From assembly GCA_035771165.1 (NCBI GenBank), contig JAWNZC010000229.1:219501-283500 (forward strand): a stretch of 64,000 nucleotides of DNA, in the 5' to 3' direction. This DNA is from Paragorgia papillata. Its lineage: Eukaryota; Cnidaria; Anthozoa; Scleralcyonacea; Coralliidae. A program made the translations under genes and the position numbers. The notes beneath the pieces are model-generated. The model saw only the letters and a program-made list of their open reading frames with translations, ran no database searches and was not told the DNA's origin. Below, one piece after another: positions 32,637 to 44,261 of the stretch (position 1 is its first letter; each line of letters begins with the position of its first letter).

Positions 32637-32950
32637 CTAATGGTCACGTTGCAAATCTTTTCAAAAAAATAATCTTCAAAACTTTCGAAAATTCGGTCGT
32701 ACGCCTCACTTATTAGCTTTCCATTGACCTCCACTTTGGGCTGTCACGATAATTTATACAAATGTCAATAATATATGCCTGCTGAAAATGTGCAGGCGCG
32801 TTTGTGATTGGTGGAAACTGACAATGACAAGCTCACGAGTGGTTTCGGGGGCGGGTCGCAGCCCAAAATAAGGCTGGAAACCGAGCCTAACAAAAAGATG
32901 GAACAAATATTTTAGCTGAGTTTCCAGACCATATTTTGAATGACTATGCC

Positions 32951-33361
32951 CTACCAAAAAAATACATAAAAATTAGGAATAACCACAGGACTGGTTAAAA
33001 GTGCGACCATGGTATACTATTGAATACCTATATTATATCTTGACTATATTACTAGATCTTGCTGAACTTCTAATAACCACTGAGTGTTGGACTTCTTTGG
33101 AAGACTTGGAAGTGAACTCAGTATTATAATTTTGCTTGCTTTATATCTATCCAATGCAACTGAAACTTTGGTGCATTTCGCCTAAACAATTCTTAAATAA
33201 CATGCTTATGCAATCTTTAAAGATAATAAAGCAAGGTCCTTTATTCAATATAATATATATATAAAGCAAATTTCAATCAATATAATATAAGCTTAAGTCT
33301 TTACAGTTCATACGTTCGGACACACTATTAAGACAGTCCATCTAGTTAATAGTAACACGGA
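32951..33361. other. No gene seen
   Basis: AT-rich DNA with a short TATATATA run near 33251; a near duplicate of CAATATAATATA flanks it. Confidence 0.4.
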
Positions 33362-33369
33362 CCACAGAT

Positions 33370-33977
33370 CAGGACCGTAGCGAGGGGGGTCCCCTAACTT
33401 TTTACAAAATTGCAATATTCGGAAAACTCACGGGTCTATTCGGAAAATTGGCACCTTTTTCTTTAAGACTATTTTGAAAGATTTGCCAAAATCTACTGAT
33501 TAAATAAAAAATAAATGTACAGTACTGGTATGTGGTAACAGAAAACTTGTCGGTCGAATTTAATACAATAATATAACTTACACATTAATTACGTTGTCTA
33601 AATTCTCCATTCTCGTTCCAGTGCCCGCCACACAAACGTGGGCTCTTCACGGGTCACGTCGTCACGTGACCCCTTTGCCAGATGTGAAAGTATATCCCGA
33701 CCGCAGCCAGGAAATAATCGGTTACATACTTACATCTTGACCTTTTGGGCAATTGTTTTAGAATTTATTATATGGATAGAATGTAGTACCGTTACTACCG
33801 TAGGTAACTGTATGGTAATAAAATAGTTGTTGTTGTCTCAGTCGTTTTGGCAGTTGGCAAAGTTTTGTGATTATTATTGCAAGATTCGGAAAAACAAAAT
33901 TTCATTCGGAAATTTTGGGTTGGCACCCCCCTCCCCCCTCCCCCCCCCCCAATTACGACGTGTTAGCTACGGCCCTG
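33370..33977. mobile_element. hAT-type MITE with 8 bp target duplication
   Basis: 608 bp, ends CAGGACCGTAGCGAGGGG and TTAGCTACGGCCCTG. CCACAGAT flanks both sides (33362-33369 and 33978-33985). TCGGAAAA motifs recur near both ends. No gene inside. Confidence 0.85.
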
Positions 33978-33985
33978 CCACAGAT

Positions 33986-34050
33986 TTTAATATTAAAGTA
34001 GCTAGCTAGGACACAATTTCATAAATAATTATTTCATATGTTCGTGTAAT

Positions 34051-34088
<38 letters not shown>

Positions 34089-34594
34089 AGTTATCAGTAA
34101 ATCCAAATACAGTGGACCCCCCCCCCCATACGACCACCTCGTAATTACGACCAACTTTTTTCAGGCTTGAATATACCTTCTACAGTAGTAATAGCGTAAC
34201 AAGACTTTTTGGGACGAACTGAAGTCTGTAAAATATTTTTTATATCAATACAAACATATTAAAATACATCACGTATATATATATATATATATATAAACAA
34301 ATGTTTATTATTCATACTTAATTTAGCTAGCCATGGTCGTATATTGTACCACAGTTTAATAATATTATATTGTACTTCATGGCGACGAATTATAGAAGCA
34401 CGCGACTAGGGACTGGGCCGACTAAGGCGTAGCTAAAGTTTGACGGTTAATTCAACTTTATTCTTCTTCATCATTGTCATCATCGTTCTTTTCAGGTTTT
34501 TTCTTGTATTTCTTTTCATTTGGAGGATCTATGTTCTCTAGTTTGAAGAAGAAAGATAGAAAGAAAAAAATGGTATTGAAAGAAAGAATAAACA
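33986..34594. other. AT-rich spacer with TA microsatellites
   Basis: (TA)n runs at 34057-34083 and 34274-34296 and a C-run at 34119-34128. The frame at 34474-34701 runs antisense across the tRNA gene and is not real. Confidence 0.5.
34563..34571 (-). terminator. Pol III T-run downstream of tRNA-Pro
   Basis: The plus strand reads GAAAAAAATGG, giving a run of seven T on the tRNA strand 25 nt past its 3' end. Confidence 0.5.
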
Positions 34595-34666
34595 GGGCCC
34601 GCCCGGGAATTGAACCCGGGACCTCTCGCACCCTAAGCGAGAATCATACCACTAGACCAGCGGGCC
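34595..34666 (-). tRNA. trnP-AGG: tRNA-Pro(AGG)
   Basis: 72 nt on the minus strand. The acceptor stem GGCCCGC/GCGGGCC pairs fully, the D arm is TGGTCTAGTGGTATGA, the anticodon stem CTCGC/GCGAG closes loop TTAGGGT with anticodon AGG, and the T arm is CCGGGTTCAATTCCCGG. It closely resembles animal tRNA-Pro(AGG). No intron. Boxes A and B are intact, and a T7 run about 25 nt downstream (near 34564-34570) can end RNA polymerase III transcription. Confidence 0.96.
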
Positions 34667-36992
34667 ACACGAATATTCAAGGAGTAATTTATGTGTTTTA
34701 AAGCAATTTTTGTGTTTTACGGGCCCGCCGACGCTAAAAATCCGGAAAACAGAATAAAAATAAAATTGAAAATTTATCCTTTTATTTTTAAAATAAAAGA
34801 ATAAATAAGTCAAGAATCCGAAATAATAAAAATCAATGGTTTTGTTCTTGCCGAAGCTCACTTTTTATGGCTGAAATGACTTGTCAAAGCACGCTTAATT
34901 GCTGAGGTTTTGCACTTTTGGTTTTAATAATATTGTTTGGACCGTGTTTTGAGTATGAACCGGAACCCGGCAGACTTTAGTAGGCAAAACTTTAGGCTCC
35001 AGTCCTCTAATATGGAATTATGGGCATGCGCAAAACATGGCCGATTCGCAAGACGCTCTCATATGTGCTTTCAAGTTACAGCTCGCTCTTTATGTAAATA
35101 TCTTGGATGTGCCGTGATGGCGGGCCTACCAGATTGTGCGTGGTTCTCTTTGTTTAATAGTACATTCACAGATCCTGTAAACACTGCAAAATTTGTCTTG
35201 CTAACTCTTGTGTCTTATTGATCTGAATCAGTTAGGCAATGGCTAATCTATTATATCAATACATTGTACTATGTTCCTTTATAAATCCTTTCTTGTGATA
35301 TATAGATTTCTTGTGATAAATTTGAACATTCCTGAATCATCAATATAATTTTATTTTTATTTTTTCCCCTCCTCCAATCCTGAAAAAAGAGGATTTTCTG
35401 CCCGCAAAACTGACAAAATAAAATTGGTGTGGCCTAAATTAGCTCTTCACAATTTTACGTATAATAAGGAAATTAAATCAAATCAGCCAGTACTTTTTGA
35501 TTTTACTAACAATCGAAATATAGTATAAAGGTTAGATATACTGCCGAAATGAGAGAACAATGAACATAAGAGTCTAATAAAAACGTTTCGGAGCGAAAGC
35601 CCTTAGTCAGTAGCCTCCCACACAGTCGTTAGGGACTTTATGAAAACACAACGACAACCGACTACGGCAATGTTTGAACAATAGAATTTTATGTCAAATA
35701 CAAAGATCTTTTGCGAATGACGGTCCCAAGAGTAATCTTTACGCCGTCATGGCTCAGTTGAAAAAACATTTTTACGTTGTAAAGACAACGTGGAACCTGA
35801 GTCACTACAGAAGCCTTGGAAAAGCCGCTTATAGCCGTATTCTCGCGACTAACATAATAGATTGAACATTGTCAAGTGTTTTTCTCCAAGAATTTAAGAA
35901 CAAAACGAGTCTGCGCGATTGTGTATCTTAAAATTTGAAATTTAACTTTCTAGAATCGGAAAGCTGAGTGACCTTCAACTTGGCAGACCTCGCCGTTCTA
36001 TGGTTCTACACTTCTACCCTGGTCGTGACAAATAAAATTGTCTGGTGTTTAATACATGTAATATAGCAAGAGTATTAAAAATAATCTGGCGTAGATAAAT
36101 TCGTCTAACTCGAACGAGAACAACTAACACAGCGTAAAGTGTTAATTCACAGTGTGGATGAACCTTGTTTCATGTGTCGCTTGTCAAGACTTCTCTGACA
36201 TAAAATTATCTGGCATAGCCGTTCAGGGTAAAAATATATTATAGTCGTCTGTAAGGACAACGCGACGTAACGAGTCGCAGGCATCCTATTACTTTTATAA
36301 GAGAAGTCTTAAGATAATTTGGGTTACCTGTGGTATAAGCTCAGGCCGCGCGTTTTGGAGATCGAGGAGGACGGGTTAATACAATCTCGTACCCAGCGCC
36401 TGCGATCCTTTTGGCTACTACCAAATAATCAGAGGCTCTGCAGGGAAACTCCGATGAAACTCGTCATCTGATTGGTTAGTTTAAAAACAGTAAAATTTCA
36501 AATAGTGTGCACGTTGCTAACTTGTTTAATCGATTTCTCGACGTTCTGTAACACATAATTATACACGACAGACCCAAAATATAATTGAACACATGAAATA
36601 ATTCAAAACAGCAAAAATCCCGACAATTTACAAGTTAAAACTATTATTATTGTCGCTTCGTCGCCAAACAAACATCCATCGTCTAACTCGTCTCGTAATT
36701 CTTCGCAGTTTCGTCTCAGAACTTTAAAATTGTATTAGAGAATACAAGGTCGATGTAGTTTAGCCAAAATTCCTGGCAAAAAGTACAATTTCTTACCTGA
36801 GCGGCTGAGCCGATTACTGCCGAGTGCTGACGGCGATGCGGACATTTAAAACACACTCGTCAAATCGTCTGGTTGACGATTTTGAGAAAAGCGAAGAAAG
36901 GCCATTTGTATCGATTGTATTGTCGAGAGCTTTGTGAAACATGTTGGGCCTTTTTTATCGGTAAACAAATATTTTTCCTGGTCTTCGCCAAT
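34667..36992. other. Intergenic; one copy of a dispersed GTTTCGGAGCG repeat
   Basis: At 35505-35625 the block ATCGAAATATAGTA...GGTTAGATATACTGCCGAAA, then AAACGTTTCGGAGCGAAAGC, recurs at 55712-55800. It looks like the end of a dispersed retroelement family. Frames at 34937-35221 and 35674-35865 are unrecognised. At 36394 TCTCGTACCCAGCGCC resembles the CTCGTACCCAGGGCC block at 50217. Confidence 0.45.
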
Positions 36993-37784
36993 CTCGTTCC
37001 CAGAACCTTCTCACGCGGGCCGCGCAAACGTAGGCTCTGGAATAATCCGTCGCCGGAAAACCGAAAAACAGGTTCCCGATTGAAAAGAGCATGCGCCGCC
37101 AGTTATTATTCTGTGATCGAAGGAACTAGTATTTTTCGAGGGGTTTTAAATTTTATCTGGCGGATAAACTTGTCAAGAACTAAACAGCATTTTATTAAAC
37201 AGCAAGTAATTAATCGACGGCTTCTGAATGGTTCCAAGAGAGAAAGCGGTGAGTAGCAAACTTGTCGTAGCCAAGGTGGCACGGCGGCAATACGGCATAT
37301 TGTCAGTGGAACAAGATGACTAGTAAGTTAAGAACTACGTATCGTTGAACTATATTGTGTGCGTATGTTGTTAGATGTTGAATGAGCTTTCATTTGATGT
37401 ATAGTTCAATATTCTGCGTTTTATGAAACTTGTTATACTGTCCAAAATGTGCGAAACCACTGTTCGTAATAATATTATATTACAAATAAACAGGAAACCG
37501 ACGCAGTGAACCAAAACGACAGACGTTTTTCGATTTTTAAAATATTTCCCGTTTAAGTACATGTAGAAGCTTAAAATTTCCACCACGAATAAAATTTTTC
37601 AATAGCTTCTGTATGATATATATCTCAATATTTCAAAAGATATCTAAACAGGGGCGCAACTAGGGGGGGGGGGTTGGGGGGGTTGCAACCCCTGCCCTTT
37701 TTAACCCCTGCCCTTTTTATGCGACCTCTAATACTAGGTTAGACATTAGATAAACAGATAATTAATCGTGTTGTAGCACGCAAT

Positions 37785-40299
37785 TAGGCTTTGGCCCATT
37801 GTGCCAGCATAATTGTTAGCATAATGGGACTTATGGGAGCAAAAAAGCATAATTTCTAAAACGAGCACTGCTCGAGCATAATCCTAAAATTTTAGCACTT
37901 TTTTAAGCATAAAAGGTAATATTACTCATTTGGTAGTCTAGAAAGTCAGAAACTTGTTACAAGACCGCTTTCATAGTTTCACTTTCATTGTGGGCAGTAG
38001 TAGTGCAGACTGTGCACTGCAGTACACTGTACACCTGAACTGCCGAGCAAAAAGCCTGGGAACGAGCCACGAGGTTGTAAACACTACTGCCAAAATGGCG
38101 TCAAGTAGCAGTAGCACAGATACATCAAATTTAGAAGGAAATCCAGGCCCAGCCGATCAAGTGACACCACAGAGAGCTCTAATTTCTAGGGAACGGTCTA
38201 TGAAGCTGATAGAAGGGAAATATGGCCGAAGGGGGAAGGGCGACGTGAAGAAAATGAGTTTACACGATCGATTGCAAGCGTTTACTGGTGAACAATTGTC
38301 TATAAGAGGGGGGCAGTTGTTCTGCAATGCTTGCCACGAAATTATATCATCAAAGAAGAGCATCATACTCAGTCACTGTAAGTCAGTGAAACACATCCGA
38401 GCGAAAGAAAGGCTCCTTAAGTCCAAGAAGAAAGAAATTACTGTAATTGAAGCCTTAAAGAATCAAGATGAAGGTGGGAACCGATTAAAGTCAAGCACAC
38501 TGCCATTAAAAGAACGTGCGTTTCGTGTGGAGGTGGTGGAAAATTTTTTGAAAGCTGGAATTCCGCTATTCAAGATTGACAAGCTTCGCAATCTTCTTGA
38601 AAGCAGTGAACACAGGTTGACCGATAGCTCCCACTTGCGTCAGCACATCCCTCTTATTTTGAAACAAGAGATTGAGCGACTGAAAGAAGAAATAACTGTC
38701 CACTCGACTGACGGTGTTCATTCTACTAGAGATCTCTCCGTAATCTTCGATGGAAGTACCAGACTTGGTGAAGCTATCGTGATAATTGTCCGTTTTGTTG
38801 ACGACAACTGGTCAATTACGCAACGACTGATTCGAATTGACATCTGCGCCAAGTCCCTCAACGCACAAGAGCTGGCTCGTGTTCTCAACGAATGCCTGTC
38901 TGTCGATTATCAAGTACGAAGTAACTCTTTACTTGCAGCGATGAAGGACGGTGCAAGTGTTAACCAAGCGGCCTTGAATCAAATCAAATTTGTATTCCCT
39001 AAGTTATTTAGTGTTGTGTGCTTTTCTCACACACTAGATAATGTGGGAAACCATTTTAATGTTCCAAATCTCCTTGCGTTTGGAAGTTTATGGATGCGCC
39101 TCTTCAAACACAGCCATAAAGCGAAGCTCATCTGGCGGGAACTGACAGGACGAAACCCAAAGTCCTACAGCGAAACCAGATGGTGGTCAAAATGGGAGGT
39201 GTTTGAGCAGCTGATGATTCAGTTTGGTTTTGTGGAGAGCTTTTTGCAAGAGGCCGAAGCAGCTAACCTCGGCCCAAAACTCTTGCCACAGATCAAGGCA
39301 ATGCTAGCTGATGAAGAAAATAGCATCAGCCTTAAGCTAGAACTAGCTGCCATTGTTGATATTGGTCAACATTTTGTCAAGGCCACATACTACCTAGAAG
39401 GAGATGGGCCACTTGTATTCTCATGCTATGAGAAACTCCAAGCTATTGCTGTGGCATGTCGAGCACCCGACTTACCCAATGTTCGTGCCGTTTCTGCTGC
39501 AATCACTGCAAAAGATCCAACACAAAACGTTGCCTCCTTGGTACGGAATGCTAGAGCATGCATTGACCCAGCAATTCAGTGGTTTTTACAGAAGTTCAAT
39601 GTTCAGCTTTATGATCTTGTAGCAGCATTCAAGGCTGCACGATTGATGTGTCCAGTTGCAGTGCAGTGGTTGAAACCTACAGCAGTCAACGTTTCGACTC
39701 TTCGTATCTTTCCTTTCCTGGACAGTGAGTTAATCATCGCTGGTCTCAATGCGGAGCTGCCGAACTATTTAGCTGCAGCACAGGACGTGCAGGTTACTAC
39801 TGAAGAAGAAAAAGTGAAGTGGTGGCATCAGCATGCAGAACGTCTTCCCTGTTGGTCGTCGGCAGTCAAACGCGTCCTACTGGTGCAGCCTTCCTCTGCT
39901 GCAGCCGAGCGAGCATTCTCCATCCTATCAGCTTCATTCAGTGATCAGCAAGATCATGCACTTAGTGACTACCTGCAAGCAAGCGTAATGCTGCAGTACA
40001 ATAATCGATGATCTAGTATTCTAATGATGTCTTGCTATTTATATTATATATCCGTTATTTTGACCCCTTGATGCTTGACTTTGAGCCTTTGACTTAAGTT
40101 ACTGCCTTGACTTTCAATGTTAAACATTTTTTGAGTTGTTGAATTTATGTAAGAATCTGTGAGAATATCGAGCATTTATGTGAGAATATCGAGCATAATT
40201 TGTGAATTCTAGCATAATTTTTAGCATAATTAGGCAAAATTGAGAGCAGTGCTATTAGCATAATATGCCAATTTTTTTAGCACAATGGGCCAAAGCCTA
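37785..40299 (+). mobile_element. Intact autonomous hAT transposon
   Basis: 2515 bp, ends TAGGCTTTGGCCCATTGTGC and its exact inverse. Identical 8 bp duplications CACGCAAT flank it (37777-37784 and 40300-40307). Subterminal AGCATAA motifs recur many times near both ends (about 37807-37915 and 40192-40265), as expected for transposase-binding sites. It carries one full-length transposase ORF without stops. All signs point to a recent and possibly still active insertion. Confidence 0.92.
37954..40011 (+). CDS. hAT transposase (BED-type zinc finger, RNase H-like core, C-terminal dimerisation domain)
   Basis: 685 residues, uninterrupted. A zinc finger of BED/U1-like type lies at about 124-147 (C124-x2-C127...H141-x5-H147). 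The catalytic core follows, with likely acidic residues D266 (VIFDGSTRLGEA), D332 (AAMKDGASV) and E652 in PSSAAAERAFSILSASFSDQ, the hAT C-terminal hallmark. SETRWWSKWEV at about 405 fits the family's RW motif. The second ATG (residue 48, context CCAAAATGGCG) is a better start than the first. It moves its own 2.5 kb element by cut and paste, which gives the 8 bp duplications seen. An SNLEGNPGP stretch near residue 60 resembles the 2A tail, but lacks the D and sits too near the preferred start. Confidence 0.93.
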   Translation: MLQDRFHSFTFIVGSSSADCALQYTVHLNCRAKSLGTSHEVVNTTAKMASSSSSTDTSNLEGNPGPADQVTPQRALISRERSMKLIEGKYGRRGKGDVKKMSLHDRLQAFTGEQLSIRGGQLFCNACHEIISSKKSIILSHCKSVKHIRAKERLLKSKKKEITVIEALKNQDEGGNRLKSSTLPLKERAFRVEVVENFLKAGIPLFKIDKLRNLLESSEHRLTDSSHLRQHIPLILKQEIERLKEEITVHSTDGVHSTRDLSVIFDGSTRLGEAIVIIVRFVDDNWSITQRLIRIDICAKSLNAQELARVLNECLSVDYQVRSNSLLAAMKDGASVNQAALNQIKFVFPKLFSVVCFSHTLDNVGNHFNVPNLLAFGSLWMRLFKHSHKAKLIWRELTGRNPKSYSETRWWSKWEVFEQLMIQFGFVESFLQEAEAANLGPKLLPQIKAMLADEENSISLKLELAAIVDIGQHFVKATYYLEGDGPLVFSCYEKLQAIAVACRAPDLPNVRAVSAAITAKDPTQNVASLVRNARACIDPAIQWFLQKFNVQLYDLVAAFKAARLMCPVAVQWLKPTAVNVSTLRIFPFLDSELIIAGLNAELPNYLAAAQDVQVTTEEEKVKWWHQHAERLPCWSSAVKRVLLVQPSSAAAERAFSILSASFSDQQDHALSDYLQASVMLQYNNR

Positions 40300-40627
40300 C
40301 ACGCAATACAATTCTCCGCAATAATGCGAGACCAAAATAAACATTTCCGCAACTGAAAATACGAGAAAAGCGTCCTAAAAATGCAGGAAATGCCGTTTCA
40401 GAGACCTAAAATTCAAAAATTTTCCGGGGGGGCATGCCCCCGGACCCCCCTAGAATCTCTGCTTCCCACACCACTGCCTTCTAGTCCCAAATTGTTTAGA
40501 ATACTGAACGACTTTGCCCTTTTTTTGCGTTCAACCCCTGCCCTCGAAATTTTCTAGTTGCGCCCCTGCTAAAATTCTGTAACACTTGTGAGAGGTCAAT
40601 TTCCTGTTTATTTGTAATATTATTTCA

Positions 40628-41305
40628 CACGACGGGCATAAATGATGCTGAAAACGCTCATGTTAAACGTGCCTTCATTCAACTTCTCAGGTTTTATTTC
40701 AGTTATTCTCAAATTTTGCACCATAACAGACATCCATAATCCTTCAAATCGTATGTTTTTTGTTTTTCCATTTTTTGTATTTTTCGCGGGAAAGTGACGT
40801 CACATGTTTGGCGCGAAAATTTTGTTTTAATATTTTTGCATATTTGATGACTGCTTCAGAAAAAGCATCTTATGTGAGCTCTAAAACCGAAGCAAAAATT
40901 GAAATATCTTCATTCAAGCAAAAATTATAACGTTTTGAATTTTGAATTTTCAGCCATTTTGAGCTATTTTTAGAAAATGGCGAAAATTCAAATTTCAAAA
41001 CGTTATAACATTTTATTGAATAAAGATATTTCAATTTTCTTTTCGGTTTTCGAGTCCACATAACATGCAGTTTTTGAGGCAGTCATCAAACATGCAAAAA
41101 TATTAAAACAAAATTTTCGCGCCAAATATGTGACGTCATTTTCCCGCGAAAAATACAAAAAATGGAAAAACAAAAAACATACGATTTGAAGGATTATGGA
41201 TGTCTGTTATGGTGCTAAATTTGATATTAACTGAAATAAAACCTGATAAGTTGAATGAAGGCACGTTTAACGTGAGCGTTTTCAGCATCATTTATGCCCG
41301 TCGTG
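40628..41305. mobile_element. Palindromic MITE inserted in the right arm of the 36993-41955 element
   Basis: Ends CACGACGGGCATAAATGATG and the exact inverse. Arms of about 320 bp match closely (e.g. CATAACAGACATCCATAATC, TTTTCGCGCCAAA). The loop near 40960 is tiny. Removing it restores continuity with the left arm (TAATATTATT next to AACAGTGGTT). Confidence 0.85.
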
Positions 41306-41839
41306 AACAGTGGTTCGCACATTTTGGACATTTATAATAAGTTTAATAAAACGCAGGATCTTGAACTATACATCAAATGAAAGCTCATTCAACATCTAAC
41401 AACATACGTACACCGTATAATTCAACGATATGTAGTTCTGAAATTACTAGCCATCTTGTTCCACAACTGACAAGATACCACACCGCGGGCAACACGCCAC
41501 TTCAGTACTCACCGCTTTCCCTTTCGAAACCATTCATATTAAAAGCCACCGAATACTTGCTGTTCAACTGCTGTTTCGTTCCAGAGGTTTGGTTCTTGAC
41601 AAGTTTCAGTCGCCAGATAAAATTTGAAACCCCTCAAGGCTTTCGAAAGAACAAGGAATACAGATTTTCAAATGTCCCTTGATATAAACCACTTTCAATT
41701 ATTCAACCAATAAAATGTCGATTTGAAACGGATTATCCCCAGCATATCCTCCTACCTAGAATTACCAATAATCAGTAAGTGTGAAATCCCTAGAATTACC
41801 AATAATCGTTAATTTTAAAAAACTAATTCCCAACCCACC

Positions 41840-41925
41840 ACCCCAACCTAACCCTAACCCCCCCGGAAACCCTAAACCTAACCAAAACCCCCGGTGAACC
41901 TAAACCTAACCACAACCCTCCGGCC
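41840..41925. repeat. Telomere-like degenerate repeat
   Basis: Contains CCTAACCCTAACCC and several CCTAAACCTAACC units. A related TTTAGGGTTTCCGGGGG occurs at 63889-63910. It may be an element-internal repeat rather than an internal telomere relic. Confidence 0.6.
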
Positions 41926-41955
41926 CGCGTGAGAAGGTTCTGGGAACGAAATTGG

Positions 41956-42459
41956 GTCGCAAAAGCGAACGATCGTCGATGATTGTAAAAAATTATAGGG
42001 AATTGGGAACCAGAGGACTGGGAACAAAAACCCAATTTTTGGATCTCCCTGTTTGCTGATTGTTTAAACTAGCGCCCAGTGCTCGACCGAGCTTCCAACG
42101 GTCAATTTGTATACGTAGCCGCTTTGGAGGCCGCGGATGTTTAACGTTAGTTTCAACCCGAGCAATGGAGCTTTTCGCGACGCTATAAATTCTTGAACGA
42201 CTGCCGATAATTTTGATCGGATTGCGGGAAAAGAAAGTCTGACTATCATTTGACGTGGTCTGTGTGGCAAAACCGGAGTGCAATCGGTTAACGTTTATTT
42301 CTGCTTCGTGATTATTCCAAGAAACCATAATTATTCCAAGAAACCACGTGACCTGGGAGGGGGGCAGCGGCTGTACACAGGCTAGGGGGTAATATGAGTT
42401 TCTATTCGCTATGTCCGAATTTTAGATTTTTGGCTTTAATTAGATTATTATTGATATTA
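41956..42459. other. Unassigned; shares a ~120 bp block with 48450-48600
   Basis: The segment with AATTCTTGAACGACTGC, then GCGGGAAAAGAAAGT and GTGGCAAAA (42187-42290) is repeated more divergently downstream of the satellite at 48458-48560. No gene seen. Confidence 0.5.
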
Positions 42460-42462
42460 GTA

Positions 42463-42535
<73 letters not shown>
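42460..42535. repeat. (TTA)n microsatellite, 5' edge of the LINE
   Basis: About 24 uninterrupted TTA units run straight into the truncated LINE coding sequence. Confidence 0.9.
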
Positions 42536-42536
<1 letters not shown>

Positions 42537-44261
42537 GTCCATTGCTATTTAACCTATGCTTCAATACTTTTATCCAGCATATAAAATCTGAGAAATATCA
42601 ACAGTTTGGTTTTTCATATAAACTTCTCAACCCAGTTCATTGGTTCCAATTCGCCGACGACGCAGCTGTAATCACCGGCCAAGAATCTGAAAATCAACAC
42701 CTACTAAACCGTTTTACAATTTGGTGTCAATGATCGGACATGATTATTCGAATAGATAAATGTAGCACCTTTGGCATAAAAAAAGCTCTCACCAAATCAG
42801 TTAAATACATCCCTAAGTTAATTATTGACAAAACTCTTATTCCGGCTGTTGAAATTGGAAAATCATTCTGCTATTTAGGACGGTACTTTAATTACGAAAT
42901 GACAAATAATGAACATAAATCGAAATTAGTCTCCCAACTGACTGACCTCATGAAAGAAATAGATCTGAAGCCGTTACATCCGAAAAACAAGATTCTCCTA
43001 TACAGTCGTTACGTTCTTTCAAAACTCTCATGGCATCTCACTATAGCAACAATTCAAAAGACCTGGATTTCTGAAAACCTGGATTCAGTTTTCAAACAAT
43101 ATATTCGAAAATGGCTTGAGGTACCTATTTCTGGATCACTTAGCAACATTTACCTAACCAGTAACAAATTTGGTCTTAATATCATCCCCATCAACTAAAT
43201 TCATACAGTGTCAAACAATCATCCGCAGTGTTTTGAAATCATCTCCTAATGAATCAATAACCCACCTATGGAAATCGTCGTCTAACCATACTAACATTCA
43301 ATATGATCAATATACATCGACAAAAGAAGTAATTAAGTCATCCCGTGAAATTCAAGAAGAAAAATTGGAAAATCAGTTAAAATGTCAAGGTTCATTCTTC
43401 TCCAGCATTTCAAAATTCTCTCTACCCCAAGTAAATTCGATTTGGCCAACCTGTCAATCCAAACTATACCCAAAAATATTTTCAACTTCACCATTCGTTA
43501 CATAAACAATTCGCTACCAACCCGTAAAAATCTTCAAAAGTGGGGACTCTCGTCGTCTTCTGAATGCTCATTCTGCCTTAAACCTGAATCTTTGTTGCAC
43601 GTTGTTGCTGGCTGCAGTTTCTATCTTGATCGATTTACTTGGAGACACGACTCAATCCTAAATTTAATTGCTAATAACCTCCCATCAGAATATATTCAAA
43701 CCATTTATGCTGACTTGCCATCATTCTCTAATCCCTCTATTATTACTGGTGATGACTATCGTCCTGATCTACTAATTTTGACCAAAGACAATTTTCTGTA
43801 TGTACTCGAACTAACCGTCGGATATGAGACTAACCTAAGAAAAAATATACAGCGCAAACACTCAAAATATAAAGAGATGATCATACAACAAAAGAAAAAA
43901 TTCCAGTTGGTAAAGTTCGTAAATCTCTCAATCAGTGCACTCGGTGTTTTTGAAAAAGAATCTTCGGTTTTTATAGAAATGTTGGAACGTTTGAACTCAG
44001 ACAAGGCTCATGTTAAATATATCATTAGGAAAATCATTAATATTGCAATAAGGACGACATACTACGTTTTCTGTTCTAGAAACAAGGATTGGACGAATCC
44101 AGATTTAATGAACTTCTAATATCTTACTTTTTATATCATATATTTATGTAATTGTGTAGTGTAATATATAACCATTATAGTATATCAAGTAGCCAATTGT
44201 AAATTACCTTTAACAGTGAGATTTGCAGTTGTAAGTATATAAAAAAAATTCAATAAAGTTT

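Larger units (their letters stand above)
30636..32950. mobile_element. 2.3 kb element with CATAGTCA...ATATGGTCTGGAAACTC ends
   Basis: CATAGTCAATGGAGATATGG followed by TCTGGAAACTCGGC (30637) is matched in inverse at 32918-32948 (GCTGAGTTTCCAGACCATAT, then TGACTATG). Between the ends are nested inverted repeats and no intact gene. Part of the interior near 32000-32110 resembles 55525-55630. Confidence 0.55.
37649..40568. mobile_element. hAT-like element with CAGGGGCGCAACTAG ends, split by an autonomous hAT
   Basis: Starts CAGGGGCGCAACTAG (37649) and ends CTAGTTGCGCCCCTG (40568). Subterminal CAACCCCTGCCCT blocks occur on both sides (37684 and 40531). The target duplication is imperfect: CTAAA is present on both sides but not a full 8 bp. 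Only about 400 bp remain outside the inner transposon, and they encode nothing recognisable. Confidence 0.75.
36993..41955. mobile_element. Long-arm inverted-repeat element with Russian-doll insertions
   Basis: The left arm (36993-37520) and the right arm (about 40596-41955, interrupted by a MITE at 40628-41305) are inverted copies: CGTTCCCAGAACCTTCTCAC at the outer ends, TTTTATCTGGCG, TCTGGAACAAGAT-like blocks, ATGTTGAATGAGCTTTCATT, and TTTCCTGTTTATTTGTAATA on the inner side. The centre was taken over by a CAGGGGCG-ended element that holds an intact hAT transposon. A telomere-like tract (41840-41920) lies in the right arm only. Confidence 0.7.

Noticed and set aside
38127..38154. 2A peptide in the hAT transposase (SNLEGNPGP)
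   Set aside because: The D of the 2A consensus is missing and the motif is only about a dozen residues from the better start codon; probably coincidence.
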